Shown in pieces: positions 31,045 to 43,249 of a DNA stretch of 64,000 bases; within the stretch, counting starts at the first letter, position 1; every line of letters begins with the position of its first letter. Made by a program: the position numbers and the translations under genes. The notes below the pieces were generated by a model. That model was not told where the DNA came from. It worked only from the letters and a program-made list of their open reading frames with translations, and made no database searches. The stretch is from Megalonaias nervosa (Eukaryota; Mollusca; Bivalvia; Unionida; Unionidae): assembly GCA_016617855.1 (NCBI GenBank), contig JAECUM010016777.1, forward strand, positions 16,282-80,281, written 5' to 3'.

Positions 31045-33060
31045 CTGTGTTTTGAACTTTTTGAAGTTTCTGGAGTAGATATTGAGACGAAGCAGACAGA
31101 ATTGAGTTACAATAGTCCAGTCCTGAAAGTGTTAAGGAACACACAAGTGTTTTAGTGGCATCAACTGAAAGATACTTGCGAATGGAGCTGATTCGTCTCA
31201 GCTCAAGATATGCAGCCTTGCATATGTTCATGACATGTTGGTAGAATGAGAGAGTACTGTCAAGAGTAACACCTAGGTTTCGTACTGACTGTGTGAATTT
31301 AATGCTGGTGTTGCTAATATTTATTGTCTGAGGTAAAGCATGTGAATGAGAATACTTTGTGTTGTAATCAGAATGGCTTCAGTTTTATCATTCATCTGCA
31401 GTTTGTTACATGTCATCCATGATTTCACATCGAAAATGCACCTCTCTATGCCTTGGATGGTAGCTTCAACTTCAGTTGGATGGCTATATTTGTATATTTG
31501 GGTGTCATCAGCATACAATTGGTGAGACACTGGATGATGATCTATGACACTTGAGAGTGGCTGAATGTATAGAATGAAGAGAACAGGTCCAAGAACAGAC
31601 CCCTGTCGAACACCACAGCATAGATCAACTGGGGTGGAGTGTTTTCCATTTGCGGACACAATTTGTGTCCTGTTGACCAAGTACGACTTGAACCATAGTA
31701 AGGCCGTATCATGAATGCCAAATACATGCTGGAGACGGTGAAGTAATATATCATAGTCTATAGCGTCAAATGCTGCAGACAAGTCAAGGAGAGTGAGGAC
31801 TGTAATCTTTCCGCTATCCAAAGCAGAGAGAAGGTCATTGACTACTTTCAGAAGAGTAGTTTCAGCACTGTGGCAAGGGCGTTATGCAGACTGTACATTG
31901 CTAAAAAGACTGTTTGAATTCAGATGAGATACAAGTTGGGATAGAACAACTTTTTCTAAGATTTTTGACATGAATGGGAGATTAGAAACTGGGCGGTAGT
32001 TCTATAAATCATTATGGTCTAGTGTTGGTTTCTTCAGCAGAGGCCTTACAATGGCAGTTTTGTAAAATGATGGGAATTCCCCAGATGAGAGAGAGGTATT
32101 AATAACATCAGTTAGTGAAGGCAATATTGGATCAAAGCACTCATGCAGCAGTGATGTCGGAATCGGATCAAGTTCGCATGACTTTGGTGCACTCTTCATC
32201 ACAATTGTACGAACTAAATCCATAGAGACAGGTTCATATGCTGCTAACGGTTGCTGCTGAAATTCTGTATCGCAACTGTATGTTGACGACGAGTCAACTG
32301 AAATTGTCTTGTCAAGTTTATCTCTGATGGTTTGTACTTTGTCACGGAAGAAATTTGCAAACAGGTCCGGAAGGTCGACTAGAGAGAATGTAGTTGGAAG
32401 TGGTGTATATTTGTTCCTTGACATTAGCTTGTTAGTAATCTGAAATAGCTCTTTGCAGCTGGAACTTTCCGTGATCTTAGTACTGTAGTGGGCTGATTTA
32501 GCTGCATGGACTATGTCTGTGACATTCTTCTTAGCGGCATCATAGATTTGCTTATGAATAGTGAGTCTGGTGGAAGGCCAAAGCCTCTCAGTTTTACGGC
32601 GGTCTCTTTTAGCACTGCGAAGCTGGTCCCTAACACTGCTATACCACGGAGAATACTTTTGAATTGATACTCTGCACTTGGTTGCTGGGGCATGTTTGTC
32701 AAGCAATGAACGCAGGTAGTTATCGAGTTGTTCTGCTGTATGAGGTAAGCTAGTTGTTAGGTTTGCTTGGATGTCATGCATTAGTTGGGTTCTGTTTATC
32801 ATAAGGAAGTTTCTCTTATTATCTAATAAAGGTGGAGGGTTAGGGACTGAGACGTCAAGATGACATATAATGCAGAGGTGATCTGATGAAAGTTCGTGGG
32901 ATACCAGGGAGGACTGTAGAATATTATCATCAGGTCTGTAAAGAATCCAGTCTAAAATGTGACCATGTTTAAAATATGGCCAAGAGAGGTTAACTATTAC
33001 AAGCTGACAAGTTATTGCTAGCCTATCCCATACGTCAGTCTTAATGGTTACGTGCCACGC
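31045..33060 (-). pseudogene. L2/CR1-type LINE, 5' part (split by element 1)
   Basis: Minus-strand ORF2 from a truncated endonuclease domain (about 33060; GHILDWILYRPDD, then LSSDHLCII) through reverse transcriptase. RT motifs: a fingers segment ending KKPTLDH, the palm motif LLDLSAAFDAIDYDIL, RQGSVLGPVLFILYIQPL, and the catalytic YADDTQIY. It ends at LLQKLQKVQNT. In-frame stops lie at 32002-32004 and about 31880, and there is a frame change near 31350. 5'-truncated, as is usual for LINEs. The C-terminal domain continues at 13576-14135. The right-hand CTGTG duplication of element 1 is 31045-31049. Confidence 0.88.
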
Positions 33061-33094
33061 TATGACAGAATGTACTGCGAAATTATCAACAGAA

Positions 33095-33927
33095 TGTTAG
33101 AATTACACATACAAATCCTGAATATAAAAGTTCTGAATAAACTTAAGTGGAAATCCAAATTAAGTCCAACATAGAAGGTGTTGATGTGGCTGTCGTGGCC
33201 TGTAGCGTGTTGTTCTACCAACAGACTTTTATTGATACGCTGAAATATAATTCCAGATTTGAATTCACTATAAATCCCAATGAATATCTCTGTCCAAGAA
33301 TATTATTTTTTATGAACACTCTGTATTTCCACAGAAAATAATCACTGAATTAAATAATTTAAAGAAATAAATTCCAGCCCAAATAAGCTTCTGGACACAG
33401 CAATAATACAAATATATTCTTCTTGATCTTAAAGCACTAATTAATAATCTTTCCAGTAACAAGATTATATAGTCTTCCATTTGACCTCAGGTCACAATTA
33501 ACATTTTCTTAAGAAGAAACCTTACCTAATGGAAAATAACATTCTAGAAAGTTCTTAATGTTTACAAAATAAAATATTAGTTATTATTGGAAAGTATGTT
33601 ACTAAAATTATAATATATAACCTGGACATTGTCACGTACGCCAGGTAAATTGTAGGGGAAATCCAATAACCTAGACCCAGACCCAAATAAACATATTTAC
33701 ATCTATCAATATTTATCCTGATTTTAAATTCATACACACAGAGAATATTATAGCTATGCATTAGTTGTTTACAGAATAAATAAAAATCAATAAGGTCAAG
33801 TAGAAAATAAACTTGATTTTGGACAAGGTTAAGTCCAACATACAGTGCTACGTTAAAATAGCATGTAATGAAATAAAAAAGTAAATAAACCTAACTAACA
33901 AACAATGCCAATTAAATATACATAACA
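33095..33927 (-). repeat. Gypsy LTR, left (outer ~140 bp missing)
   Basis: Aligns with 39115-39948 (shared CCAAATTAAGTCCAACATAGAAGG, AATATCTCTGTCCAAGAATATT) and ends ATACATAACA at 33927. It lacks the first ~138 bp present in the right LTR. The break abuts the 5'-truncated end of the LINE. Confidence 0.85.
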
Positions 33928-34189
33928 CTCCCCTCATTAAGAAACAGGAAGATTTATGCAATAAAGCTTCCTTTTTGCCATTAGTGATATATACACGTGA
34001 TAAAAAATTACATAAGATGAAATCTTATAAATGACACAACGTATTCATGAAACAATACAATTTTTCTATACATTTGAAAGTGCATCTGCTATTACAGTGC
34101 CTTTTCCCTTAACGTGCCTAATGTCATTACTGCATTCCTGCAAAATCAAACTCTACCTTAATAATCTCTGATTTTTATTTTTCATCTTG

Positions 34190-35330
34190 CCACTAAACAC
34201 AATAATTGGAGAAGGAGCTGAACTAATATATAGACTTCAGATAGATCAAAGTCAAACATTCCTGCTCGATTGTGGAATAAATTTCTCTAGTGCTCATTAA
34301 ATTTCTTAGAAAAATAACACACTGGATGATCAACACCATTTTTTTCTTCTTGAATCAATACAGCACCAACCCCAACATCACTTCCATCAACATACATTTT
34401 TTAAACTAATATCTGAAATGTAGAGCTGAAAAAAACTGGTGCACTCTTAAGTATGGCCTGTAACTTATCAACTTCCTGACATTTTTCAAACCAATGAAAC
34501 TTGATTTTCATGCTCAACAAATTTGCCAGGGGTTCAGCAATTATGGAAAAATTGGAACAAAATTTCTGATAGTATCAAGCCATACCCAAAAATCGCATCA
34601 GTTGCATTTTACTGATAAGCACAGGTAATTCAGAGAAAGCCTTGACCTTGGCATCTGTAAGTTTAACTTGTCCACGTCGCACGATATGTTCATGAAATTT
34701 AACACAAGCACGATAACACTCACTTTTGGATAAATTAATTGTCAAATTTGCATCAGTGAGTCTCTCAAAGAACTTCCGAATAGTCTCTCAGTGATCTTTC
34801 CTAGTGTTGTTGTAGATGATGACATCATCGATGTAAACGTTGCAATTCTGTAGACCAGATGTAATCATCTTCATTAAACGTTGAAAAGTACTAGGCGAAC
34901 CTTTCATTCCAAAAGACAATTACTTTATATTGGTGAAGTCCACCTGCAGTCACGAATGTCAAAATTTCCTTTGACCTTTCCATCCGTGGAAGTTGCCAAA
35001 ATCCTTTTAGAAGGTCAAATTTGTTGACATATTTTGCATTTCCAATTTTATCAACGTAATCATCGATTCTTTACAATGGAAATGAATCTGTTTGAGTCAC
35101 ATTGTTCACCTTTCCATAGTCAGTGCATATGCGGATAGTTTTATCTGGTTTCGGAACAAGTATACATGGTGAACTCTAGACACTTTCACTCGTTTCTATG
35201 AAATCATACTCCAGCAAGTAATGATATTCTTTTTTGAAACATTCCTGTTTGAGAGGGCTTATCCTGAACGGGATTAGTTTCACAGGTGTGGAATTTATAA
35301 TTTTAGTTGCATCGTAGATTTATTTTTCTT
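34190..35330 (-). pseudogene. Gypsy reverse transcriptase and RNase H, broken
   Basis: On the minus strand: LVPKPDKTIRICTDYGKVN (about 35100-35165), FDLLKGFWQLP, TFQRLMK, the catalytic YIDDVIIYN (about 34815-34840), and an RNase H-like MYVDGSDVGVGAVLIQEE followed by HPVCYFSKKFNEH (about 34310-34400). Stops and frame changes interrupt the domain at several places. Confidence 0.85.
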
Positions 35331-35462
35331 TCTAGGAACATCTGGAAACAAGTGCTGATATTCAAGCATTAGCTGTTTTAGTTTATTATTTTTTTTCTTG
35401 TTGTAATATATGTGAAATAATCTGGTCCAGATTATTAATAATTTCTGAATTTCAAAGATTGG

Positions 35463-36560
35463 TTACTCCAAGTCAATACAGTCCAATTGCATTCCATCAC
35501 TAAAATCCTCACGGTGTGGGACAGGTACAACTAAACTGACTGCATGATTAACCTGGCTATCTCTATTAACATACTCCTTTAGGATATTTATAAAGCAAAG
35601 TTGTTCTCGCTTTTGCCTTCCGGGAGTATTGATAATATGATTGAAATCACTTTCTTTTCCAACTGCACAAGGACCCTTGTACTCAGCCTGAAGAGGATTT
35701 TGTGGTATGGGCAAGAGAGCCAGAACTCTATCACCACGATGAAAACTCCTTTCCCTTGTATTTTTTTTCATACCTTAATTTCATTATCGACTGAGTAGAG
35801 TGCAGATTAGTTCTTGCGACCTTACAAGCCTTTGACAACTTGTATTTAAAACTGGAAACATAATCAATAAGATTAATTTCTGTATCTTCATTAGAAAGAG
35901 GTTTCTCTTTTAACAACTTCAATGGTTCACGCACAGTATGTCCAAAAACTAGTTAAAGTTTCTTGAACTGAATCTTTAACAACAAACAACAGTAGATGAA
36001 CACATTCATCCCAATTTTTATCCAGCATCAAAACAATATGACCAAATCATATTTTTCAAAGTTTGATGAAATCTTTCTAAAGCCCCTTGGCTCTCTTGGT
36101 GATAGGAAGAAGTTTTGAATTGTTGAATGCCTAATTCATGCATAGCTTGCTGGAGAATTCCAGACATAAAATTTGACCCTTCATCAGATTGGATAGCTTT
36201 GTGAAGACCAAATTGGGTTAAAAAAAATCTTTATCAAAGCTTTTACTATTGTTTTAGTTTTAGCAATCCTCAAAGGAATTGTCTCTGGGAATCTTCCAGA
36301 CGAACACATTATGGTCAACAAGTATTGGTTACCTGACTTGGTCTTAGGTAAGCGACCTACACAGTCTACCACTATTCTGCTAAATGGTTCGTCAAATGCA
36401 GGAATAGGATACACATGAGCCTTAGGTATCATCTGATTGGGTTTTCCTACCATTTGACAAGTATCATAAGATCTGCAGTATTTACGAACATCACTTTTAA
36501 TTTTTGGTCAATAGAAGTGATTCCAGACCTGGTGATACATCTTACTGATCCCTAAATGAC
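35463..36560 (-). pseudogene. Gypsy integrase, broken
   Basis: Zinc-binding start with HLGISKMYHQVW and CRSYDTCQMVGK (about 36445-36560). The core follows: IVVDCVGRLPKTKSGNQYL with the first Asp, and a decayed middle. The C-terminal part is KLRYEKKYKGKEF, then GDRVLALLPIPQNPLQ and FINILKEYVNR, at 35463-35934. It lies upstream of the reverse transcriptase in coding order. Confidence 0.85.
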
Positions 36561-36931
36561 AAGCCAGAGGAGTTTCAAGGGTCAAACTAAGGATTTTCTG
36601 TCTGAACAATTTTGGAACTACAATTTGATAGTTCACAGACTACTCGTCACCAGCAGGTACCCGAGGTGGTCTCCATTTTCTCATAAGGATCCAATTTTTA
36701 ACAAAATAACAAACAGGTACTTCTGTAACTTCAGTTCCACTAATCGCCCTCTGAAACAAGCAGGAGATATCATGGTCTTTTTCCTGTTCGACGACACGTG
36801 ATTGTCTTCTGTCACCCTGATGGGAATAAAGAAAATGAGTAGTTAAAAGAGGGTCATTGTGATCAATAACCGTTGCTTGATCATAACAAGTTAAAGGAAA
36901 CTCATTAAAGTCTGGCCAATGCATGTGTCAG

Positions 36932-37168
36932 CTAAAGAAATAATTTTGTGATCAACATCATTCTCAGTAGCTTCTTTGCCATAGCTCTATGTACTGTACG
37001 AGCTGGGTATAAATCGTGGATTCTGATTTCAATAGGATCGACTTTCTGATCCAAACAAGGCTTGTCAGTAACAAGTGGATTAAGCACGACCTTTTCTCCA
37101 GGTAGGTCATTCTCTAGTAATAAACGAACGCCCTCAATGGGTAAAGATGACACTGTTCCGATTGTCAC
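36932..37168 (-). pseudogene. Gypsy protease-region remnant
   Basis: The segment LPIEGVRLLLENDLPGEKVV resembles the end of retropepsin-like domains in this gypsy group (hydrophobic strand, then a 'GNDLAGG'-like turn, here altered). The catalytic DSG motif is not seen intact. Confidence 0.5.
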
Positions 37169-37499
37169 GGGTCTTGAGACTAAGTCTGATGACAGATTTA
37201 CACAATCTAGAGAAACATTAACAAAGCCGCACTCTACTTCCTGAATAAGAACACTCTCATTCGAAGAAGACTTCTCAGAAAAGGGAAAGTATCTGATAAT
37301 TAAAATCTCTGAGAAGCTCCTGCGTCCCTTAAAATTTCAATAGGATAGGATTGGCTGAATGAGTGATATAGAACCCTTCGATATGAATGGTTCATTATTC
37401 TCCATAATAACATCAGACTGGGGTTTGTTTGATCCAACAAACGTATTTAATTTCAACAAATGACCGTGACCTTGAGCTCTTAGAAATAAGAGCATTTGG

Positions 37500-38850
37500 A
37501 ATAGGTCTACCTTGATTATGTTGCTTATTGTTCAATATGTAGCAATCAGAATAACGTACCCTTTCTTCTTGCAATAGGTACACGTGGGAAGAGATAAGGA
37601 CTTCTGATATGGCTTATCAGAAACTTGATATCTACAAGTTGTGCCAGATTGAAATTTGCTAGTGCTCGTATTAGGTTGAAATAGTTCTTTATCAGAAGAA
37701 TGCTAAGTAGAAGACTTAGTGACAAAAGAAACTTTATAAGCTAAGGAATACTCATCAGCTGTACCAGCAACATTTTGTAAAGTTTCGGCCTTGTGCTCAG
37801 CAAAACAAGTCTTAACGTCACCATGGATGGAACTCTTGAACTCTTCAAGTAGTACAATTTGCCTGAGATTTTCGTAATCTTAACCAACTTTCTTGGCTAA
37901 GCACCGTTTATCAAATAACTGATCTTTTTCTCTTGAAAATTGGACGTGAGTTTGTCCAGTTTCTTTTTTCATAGTTCCTGATCCTTTTGTCGATAAGCAT
38001 CAGGTATCAACTCATAACCCTTCAAAACACATTCCTTAACCAGATTATAATAGCATTTTGTTGTACTGAGAGGGAAGAGTAAATGGCACGCGCTTTGCCA
38101 AAGAGCGCACTTTGTAATAACAGAGTCCAATTTTCATTTAGCCATTTGAAATTTTCAACAAATGTTTTCAAAATGAGGAAAATTTTTATCTACTTCTTTA
38201 TCTCTGAAAGGGGGTACTAACCATTCTTAGGAACATCAAAACTTTTCAAAATGGAGATATGCTTTTTCACTTGTCAGCTCTAATTATTTTAATCTAAATT
38301 GAAACTCTTTTTGCTCTTTCTCTTTCTCTCTGCATCTGTTTTTCCCTCTCCTATTTTCCTTTTTGCATTTGCATTTGCAGGAGCTATCGTCTCTTTTTCT
38401 TTCCTCTTTCTGTAATTTCAGTTCTCCTTCTTCCTTCTGTGGTTGCATTTGTTTCTCTCTTCTATTTCTCTGATTGCACTTGTTTCTCTCTCTCTCCTCT
38501 TTCTGGAATTTAAATTCTTTTTCTTCTTTCTGAAGCTCAAGCTTTGGTAACTCTAATTTCATCTTGTTTTTTAATTTCAGTTCCTTTACTTTTATGACAG
38601 AGTCTGACACATACTTAATGATCACACCCAAAGCACTTTTATTCAAAAAATTCTTTTCCAACAACTATTGAACCAAAATATTTGTTATTTCTTGCTTCGT
38701 TAAAGAAGCCTTTGCCTCAGAAAGATCATATTTTCTGGCAAACTGAAGCCATTGATCCCTTTTCAAGGAAAGTAACTGTTCCTGGTTAGGATTTCTAATA
38801 GAATTCTCCACTTTAGATAGCATTGTAAGAGCTTGCTGGTTTCACCAAAG
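37500..38850 (-). pseudogene. Gypsy Gag, broken
   Basis: A start-like MLSKVENSIRNPNQEQL near 38825 and a Lys/Glu-rich coiled coil (38284-38664). Then come a capsid-like region with VPPFRDKEVDKNFPHFE and ELIPDAYRQK, and a zinc knuckle CTYCKKKG near 37560. Frame changes throughout. Confidence 0.7.
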
Positions 38851-38976
38851 ATTTCTAAAATGTGATATAATAACTGGAACTGAGGAAATTCCAAAAGAAG
38901 GTGAATTAAACTTCCAAAACAAAGTTTTCTGAAATATTTTAGAGAAATTCGTATCACGGACAAGCCCCCACTTTTC

Positions 38977-39948
38977 TGTTACGAGTAAATGCTCTTAAAA
39001 TAAGTAACAGAAAGAGTGAAAAGCAACAAGCTTGGCAAAATTCCACAAATAATGTATTTCCCTAGAATACAAAATGAAAATAAAAGAAATTACGGGATTG
39101 CGAATTAAAATAATCTTAGAATTACAGGTACAAGTCCTAAATATAAATGCTATGAATAAACTTGAGAGGAGATCCAAATTAAGTCCAACATAGAAGGTCT
39201 TGATGTGCCTGTGGTGGCATGTATCGTATTGTTGTACCAACAGTGTTTTGTTGAAACAGTGAAATATAATTCCAGATTTGAATTCACTTTAAATCCCAGT
39301 GAATATCTCTGTCCAAGAATATTATTTTTTATGAACACTCTGTATTTCCACAGAAAATAATCATTGAATTAAATAATTTAAAGAAATAAATTCCAGTTCA
39401 AATGAGCTTCTGGACACAACAATAACACAAATGTATTCTTCTTGATCTTAAAGCACGAATTAATAATCTTTCCAGTAACAAGATTATATAGTCTTCCACT
39501 TGACCTCAGGTCACAATTAACATTTTCTAAAAACAAAACATTACCTAATGAAAATAACATTAGAGAAGGTTCTTTACATTTGCAAAATGAAATGTTAGTT
39601 ATTATTAGAAAGTATGTTACTAAAATTATAATATATAACCTGGAAAATGTCACGTACGCCAGGTAAATTGTAGGGGAATTCCAATAACCTAGACCCAAAC
39701 CCAAATAAACATATTTATTTCTATTAATAATGATCCTGATTTTAAACCCATGCACATGGAGGATATTTTAGGTATGATTCAATTGTTTAAAGAATAAAAA
39801 AAGAATCAATAATTCAGGTCAAGTAGAAAATAAACTTGATTTTGGACAAGGTTAAGTTCAACATAGAATGCTACATTGCAATATAATAAAAGGAAATATT
39901 TTTAGAGAAAGAAAAATAACAAACAATGAAAATTAAATATAAATAACA
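38977..39948 (-). repeat. Gypsy LTR, right (full)
   Basis: 972 bp starting TGTTACGAGTAAATGC and ending ATAAATAACA, with inverted TGTTA/TAACA termini. Similar LTRs occur at 5922, about 3700-4136 and 55233. Confidence 0.85.
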
Positions 39949-40189
39949 ATTCCGACTTTATATATAACATCAAACATCGCCTCAATGCTCAATTATCGGT
40001 AATGTCTGCATTAAAATCTAATAATTTTGTTTAAAAATTAACGTCGCCCCCAGGAGTGAAACAACACAAAATATCCAGAAATTTCAAATTATTTAATAAG
40101 GAAAACTTCTTGAACGTTTCCTGTTGTTTAATGACTGCGGGGAAGGTTTAATTTTTGTATAAATACATTTCAGTCAGCTGCTTTTTTCA

Positions 40190-40375
40190 CATTTTCCGCA
40201 TTCTATAGCTCAAGCGCCGCCGATGATCCTGAAAAACAACAACCTCATTTGTGTCAACATCGGCGAGTGGCAAAAAATCAGCAAGTTCATCTCGTGTTGC
40301 ATATTTGGATAAATCGCTTTCACCTTGGGCTTTGCCGCTAGAAGATCTTCGGTAAAAATATCTACTATTATAAAC
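40190..40375 (-). pseudogene. Fibre N-terminal remnant (family B)
   Basis: A minus-strand segment with GKAQGESDLSKYATRDELADF and DVDTNEVVVFQD (landmarks only) aligns with the start of the unit 3 fibre (59535: HKPQGELSKYAILDQ, DVDQNEVVFQDQ). Nothing convincing continues past about 40190, so the rest is lost. Confidence 0.7.
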
Positions 40376-40399
40376 TATTAACCTGTTTAAAACGACGTT

Positions 40400-40806
40400 G
40401 GACGGCTTTGCCGTCTGGCGGTATACTCATGCACAACTTTATGAGGCCACGCTGATGACTTTGACACGGTTTTAAGTACCGCTAGCACTTCTGAACCGCA
40501 TGTTGGTGGATCTGTTGTTGTCTGTGTTTGTAATGTTGAATAGCAGATTGGTATGTCACCGGCTAAGCCACTATATCATAAAAATTCTATTAGTGGCACC
40601 AATCCATATTTATCAAAATAAACAAGTCCACGTGGATCAACCGCGTATGCAACCCAATGAGTACCTGGACCAGAACGTCCATCTAGATAAATGATACCGG
40701 TTTCAACATGGTTTGTTTTTTCCGGTAACTGATCACGCATGAAAACATCTCTGAAGTTTTTTATGTTTAATCGCCAAGTAGCATCAAGTAAATCAAAATT
40801 GGACAT
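40400..40806 (-). pseudogene. Adenain-type protease, damaged (family B, 2a)
   Basis: Starts MSNFDLLDATWRLNIKNF at 40806. The catalytic His region is intact (GPGTHWVAYAV) and is followed by Asp in LVYFDKYGL. A stop at about 40577 and a frame change follow. The Cys-containing region DPPTCGSEVLAVLK is still visible near 40490-40530. Confidence 0.8.
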
Positions 40807-40869
40807 GGGGAGCTTAAACGAAGCTTCCCAGGCAGTTTCAGACCTTGAGCATACCGTGTTCCAAGTAAT

Positions 40870-41302
40870 CTTTGACTCCTTCCTTTTTTGATGTGTTTAT
40901 ATCGTGACGGGACACTTCGTGTCGGGACACTAACTGTCCTGTTGCTTTTTTCAGTGCCATGCCGGCAGCTGTTCCAACAGCACCAAGTGCAGCTGCTTTT
41001 TGAACAGCTGGAGCCGCTGCTGAAATTAACGCTGATAACGCCGCTAGATATAGAAATATACCGCCGGTTTTTGTTATGTCGCTGATCGTATTCGCAGAAA
41101 GATCAAGTCGAATGCCAGTTTTTTAATTTCTTGACGTTATTTTAGTGTTTGAGCTCACGTTCAGTCAACGATAATTTATTTGGGCCCTGCAACGCCGCTG
41201 ATTTCAGAGTTATTTTTGCCCCAGATTTCTACTTAGATGCGGATTGCACTTCTTTAATCTGACCAGGTGTCAGAGTAATATTGACGTGATGAGATGACAT
41301 TA
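40870..41302 (-). pseudogene. Core/X protein remnant (family B, 2a)
   Basis: Begins MSSHHVNITLTPGQIKEVQ at about 41300. The 'LT.GQ' start matches the element 1 X protein (LTDGQVKKL). Stops and frame changes follow, and an Ala/Gly-rich hydrophobic C-terminus is only partly visible. Confidence 0.6.
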
Positions 41303-41329
41303 TAACATCATGAATGATCTAATTAACAT

Positions 41330-42709
41330 TTACATATTTTCAACAGGCGCATCAGCGACTGTCATTCGTCTACCAACACCTTCGAGCAACATTGTTTTGT
41401 CCGACAGAATAAAAGAGATTGCTCTGTAACCACCAGGATCTGCAGGTATATCATAAAACTTGCTCGCACATGAATATCAACGACAGATTGTCTAAACAAA
41501 TCCATATGCTCCAGTGAGAAATAATAGATTGGATACAACGTTGAGAAATCACGCTGAGATATCTGTAAACCAGAATCAACATTCTGATAACGCCCCATAA
41601 ATCTCATCAAACTGTGATACGCCCGCGTTAGTTTGCTTTGTTCAAAATTCAGTATTATGTCTTCGGATGGTTCCTGATGTCCATTTATCCTCAGCGAAAT
41701 CGTGGACACAGCTAATCTATCAAACACCATTGGGTTTCTTTCTTGATTTTCTAATCTTGTGTTACCTTGAAACGCAACAAATTTATGTTGTGGTGCTGAA
41801 ATTCTCTGTTGAGACTCCATCTGCCATGCCAATGAATTTGCTTTGCTTGTAACCGAGTCTATGGTCATTGTCAGCCACGACAACGTTGACTTGCCGCCGT
41901 TATCCATGAACGATAACAACCGAGCTTCTTCTGTGAGCGATGGACTCACTGCTGGCATCCACAACGCAAGTTTTGCTAGTACTACTTTACCTGCAGCTGC
42001 AGCATTATCTCTCCAAATTACATCTTTGTCAGTGGACTTTCGGACTAACTCAGCTTAATGTTTGGCTCCGAAGATAACTTTTCTAACATGTCTGCAGAAT
42101 CCAAAGATATGCGACAACGGTATCACACAGCTGAATCTACCTTGAGCATCAATTTGAGATAGTCGTGCCGCAAATCCCAAATTAAACTCTGTCTTAACGG
42201 CGGTGACTACCGGGGCTACATCATCGTCAGCGTTGTCGGCAAAGTTTCTTGGTCGTCGTACGTTTTACTGTGTATGGTCTAGGCTGATGAGTAATAGCTA
42301 TTGAAAACATCACTGATGGACCAGCAGATCTTGAATAATCATCGGAATATCTTGCAAGGCTGAGTATCATCGTAGCAACATTGACGTTATTGTGACATAC
42401 TTCGATTTGTCTACTCCCAATCATATACACGGCACATTTAAATAACGCCATAACACCATTATTAACGAATCCACATTTGTCTTCTGCAGCGTATGGATTT
42501 TTGTTATCTCTCAAAAATCTACTCCGAACTTCAGTAAATGCTTCGGCGGGCAGGAAATACCTGGAAGTATTTTGGACTTGTAGTTCGATTCGCCCACGTT
42601 AGTTTGGTTCTCGTGCTTCATAAGAATAATATTAATAATCACGCACAGACTCATCCTTGAGTACTGGTGCGTCCATGTCAAATGCTGGATCAGATACACG
42701 TTTGAACAT
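41330..42709 (-). pseudogene. Major capsid protein, damaged (family B, 2a)
   Basis: Start MFKRVSDPAFDMDAP at 42709 and end at TAA 41330-41332. Conserved blocks: FVNNGVMALFKCAVYMIG, ILSLARYSDDYSRSAG and MPAVSPSLTEEARLLSFMD. Further on are SLRINGHQEPSEDIILNFE and QISQRDFSTLYPIYYFSLE. Frame changes near 42520, 42230 and 41410 and a TAA at about 42055 break the gene. The site equivalent to the element 1 TAG is a Trp codon (TTG TGG ATG at about 41956-41964). It is therefore the reference for that position. Confidence 0.82.
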
Positions 42710-42839
42710 TTTTATTATATTCACTGCTGTCTAAAACGACGTTACAACATTGATCAATAAGGTTGATCAGCGATGACAACGGGCCAGACCACTACCCGCT
42801 ATTAGACTTTCGGTTATGTTTTTTCTATCTCGTCGGAGT

Positions 42840-43246
42840 TGTTTTTTGTCAGAGATGAACCACCAGCTAATAATTTTAACCGCTCATTTGCAGCTTGATT
42901 TATTATTTTGCTGACACTTGGTGGCATCTCTTCGGTGCTGGACAGTTTTACTGGCTGTGGTCGGACCGTTTGCGGTATGCGTACTAATCGCGAGAGTCTG
43001 TCTTTGATCGCCTAGAACGCTCTACCAGGAACATCACAAATAGTGCCAATACCCTTATAACTAACAACTTTTTTGACTTTCATGCCTAATTGTTTTGCAA
43101 TCGGGATAGCTTTTTGGGGATTTCCTTCTAAATAAACCTTGAATAATATCGCCGAGTCCATCTCCGTAGATCATTTTATAAACCGGTAATCGTGAATTTA
43201 TCACCCTGGTGCTTTCAGGTCCACGTTGGGCAGTGTGTATAATCAT
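42840..43246 (-). pseudogene. Core/pVI-like protein remnant (family B, 2a)
   Basis: Opens MIIHTAQRGPESTRVINSRLPVYKM and continues IYGDGLGDIIQG, the same start as at 56853 in unit 3. It decays after about 43060. It lies between the coiled-coil and capsid genes. Confidence 0.6.
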
Positions 43247-43249
43247 GTT

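Larger units (their letters stand above)
33095..39948 (-). mobile_element. Ty3/gypsy LTR retrotransposon with integrase before RT, decayed
   Basis: Two related LTRs (33095-33927, outer end missing; 38977-39948) flank a minus-strand gag-pol. Reading from right to left: Gag with coiled coil and zinc knuckle, a protease remnant, integrase, then reverse transcriptase and RNase H. RT motifs are of the gypsy type, but the order IN-RT is the reverse of standard Ty3/gypsy and is the one described for Gmr1-like elements. Many stops; the element is dead. Confidence 0.85.
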
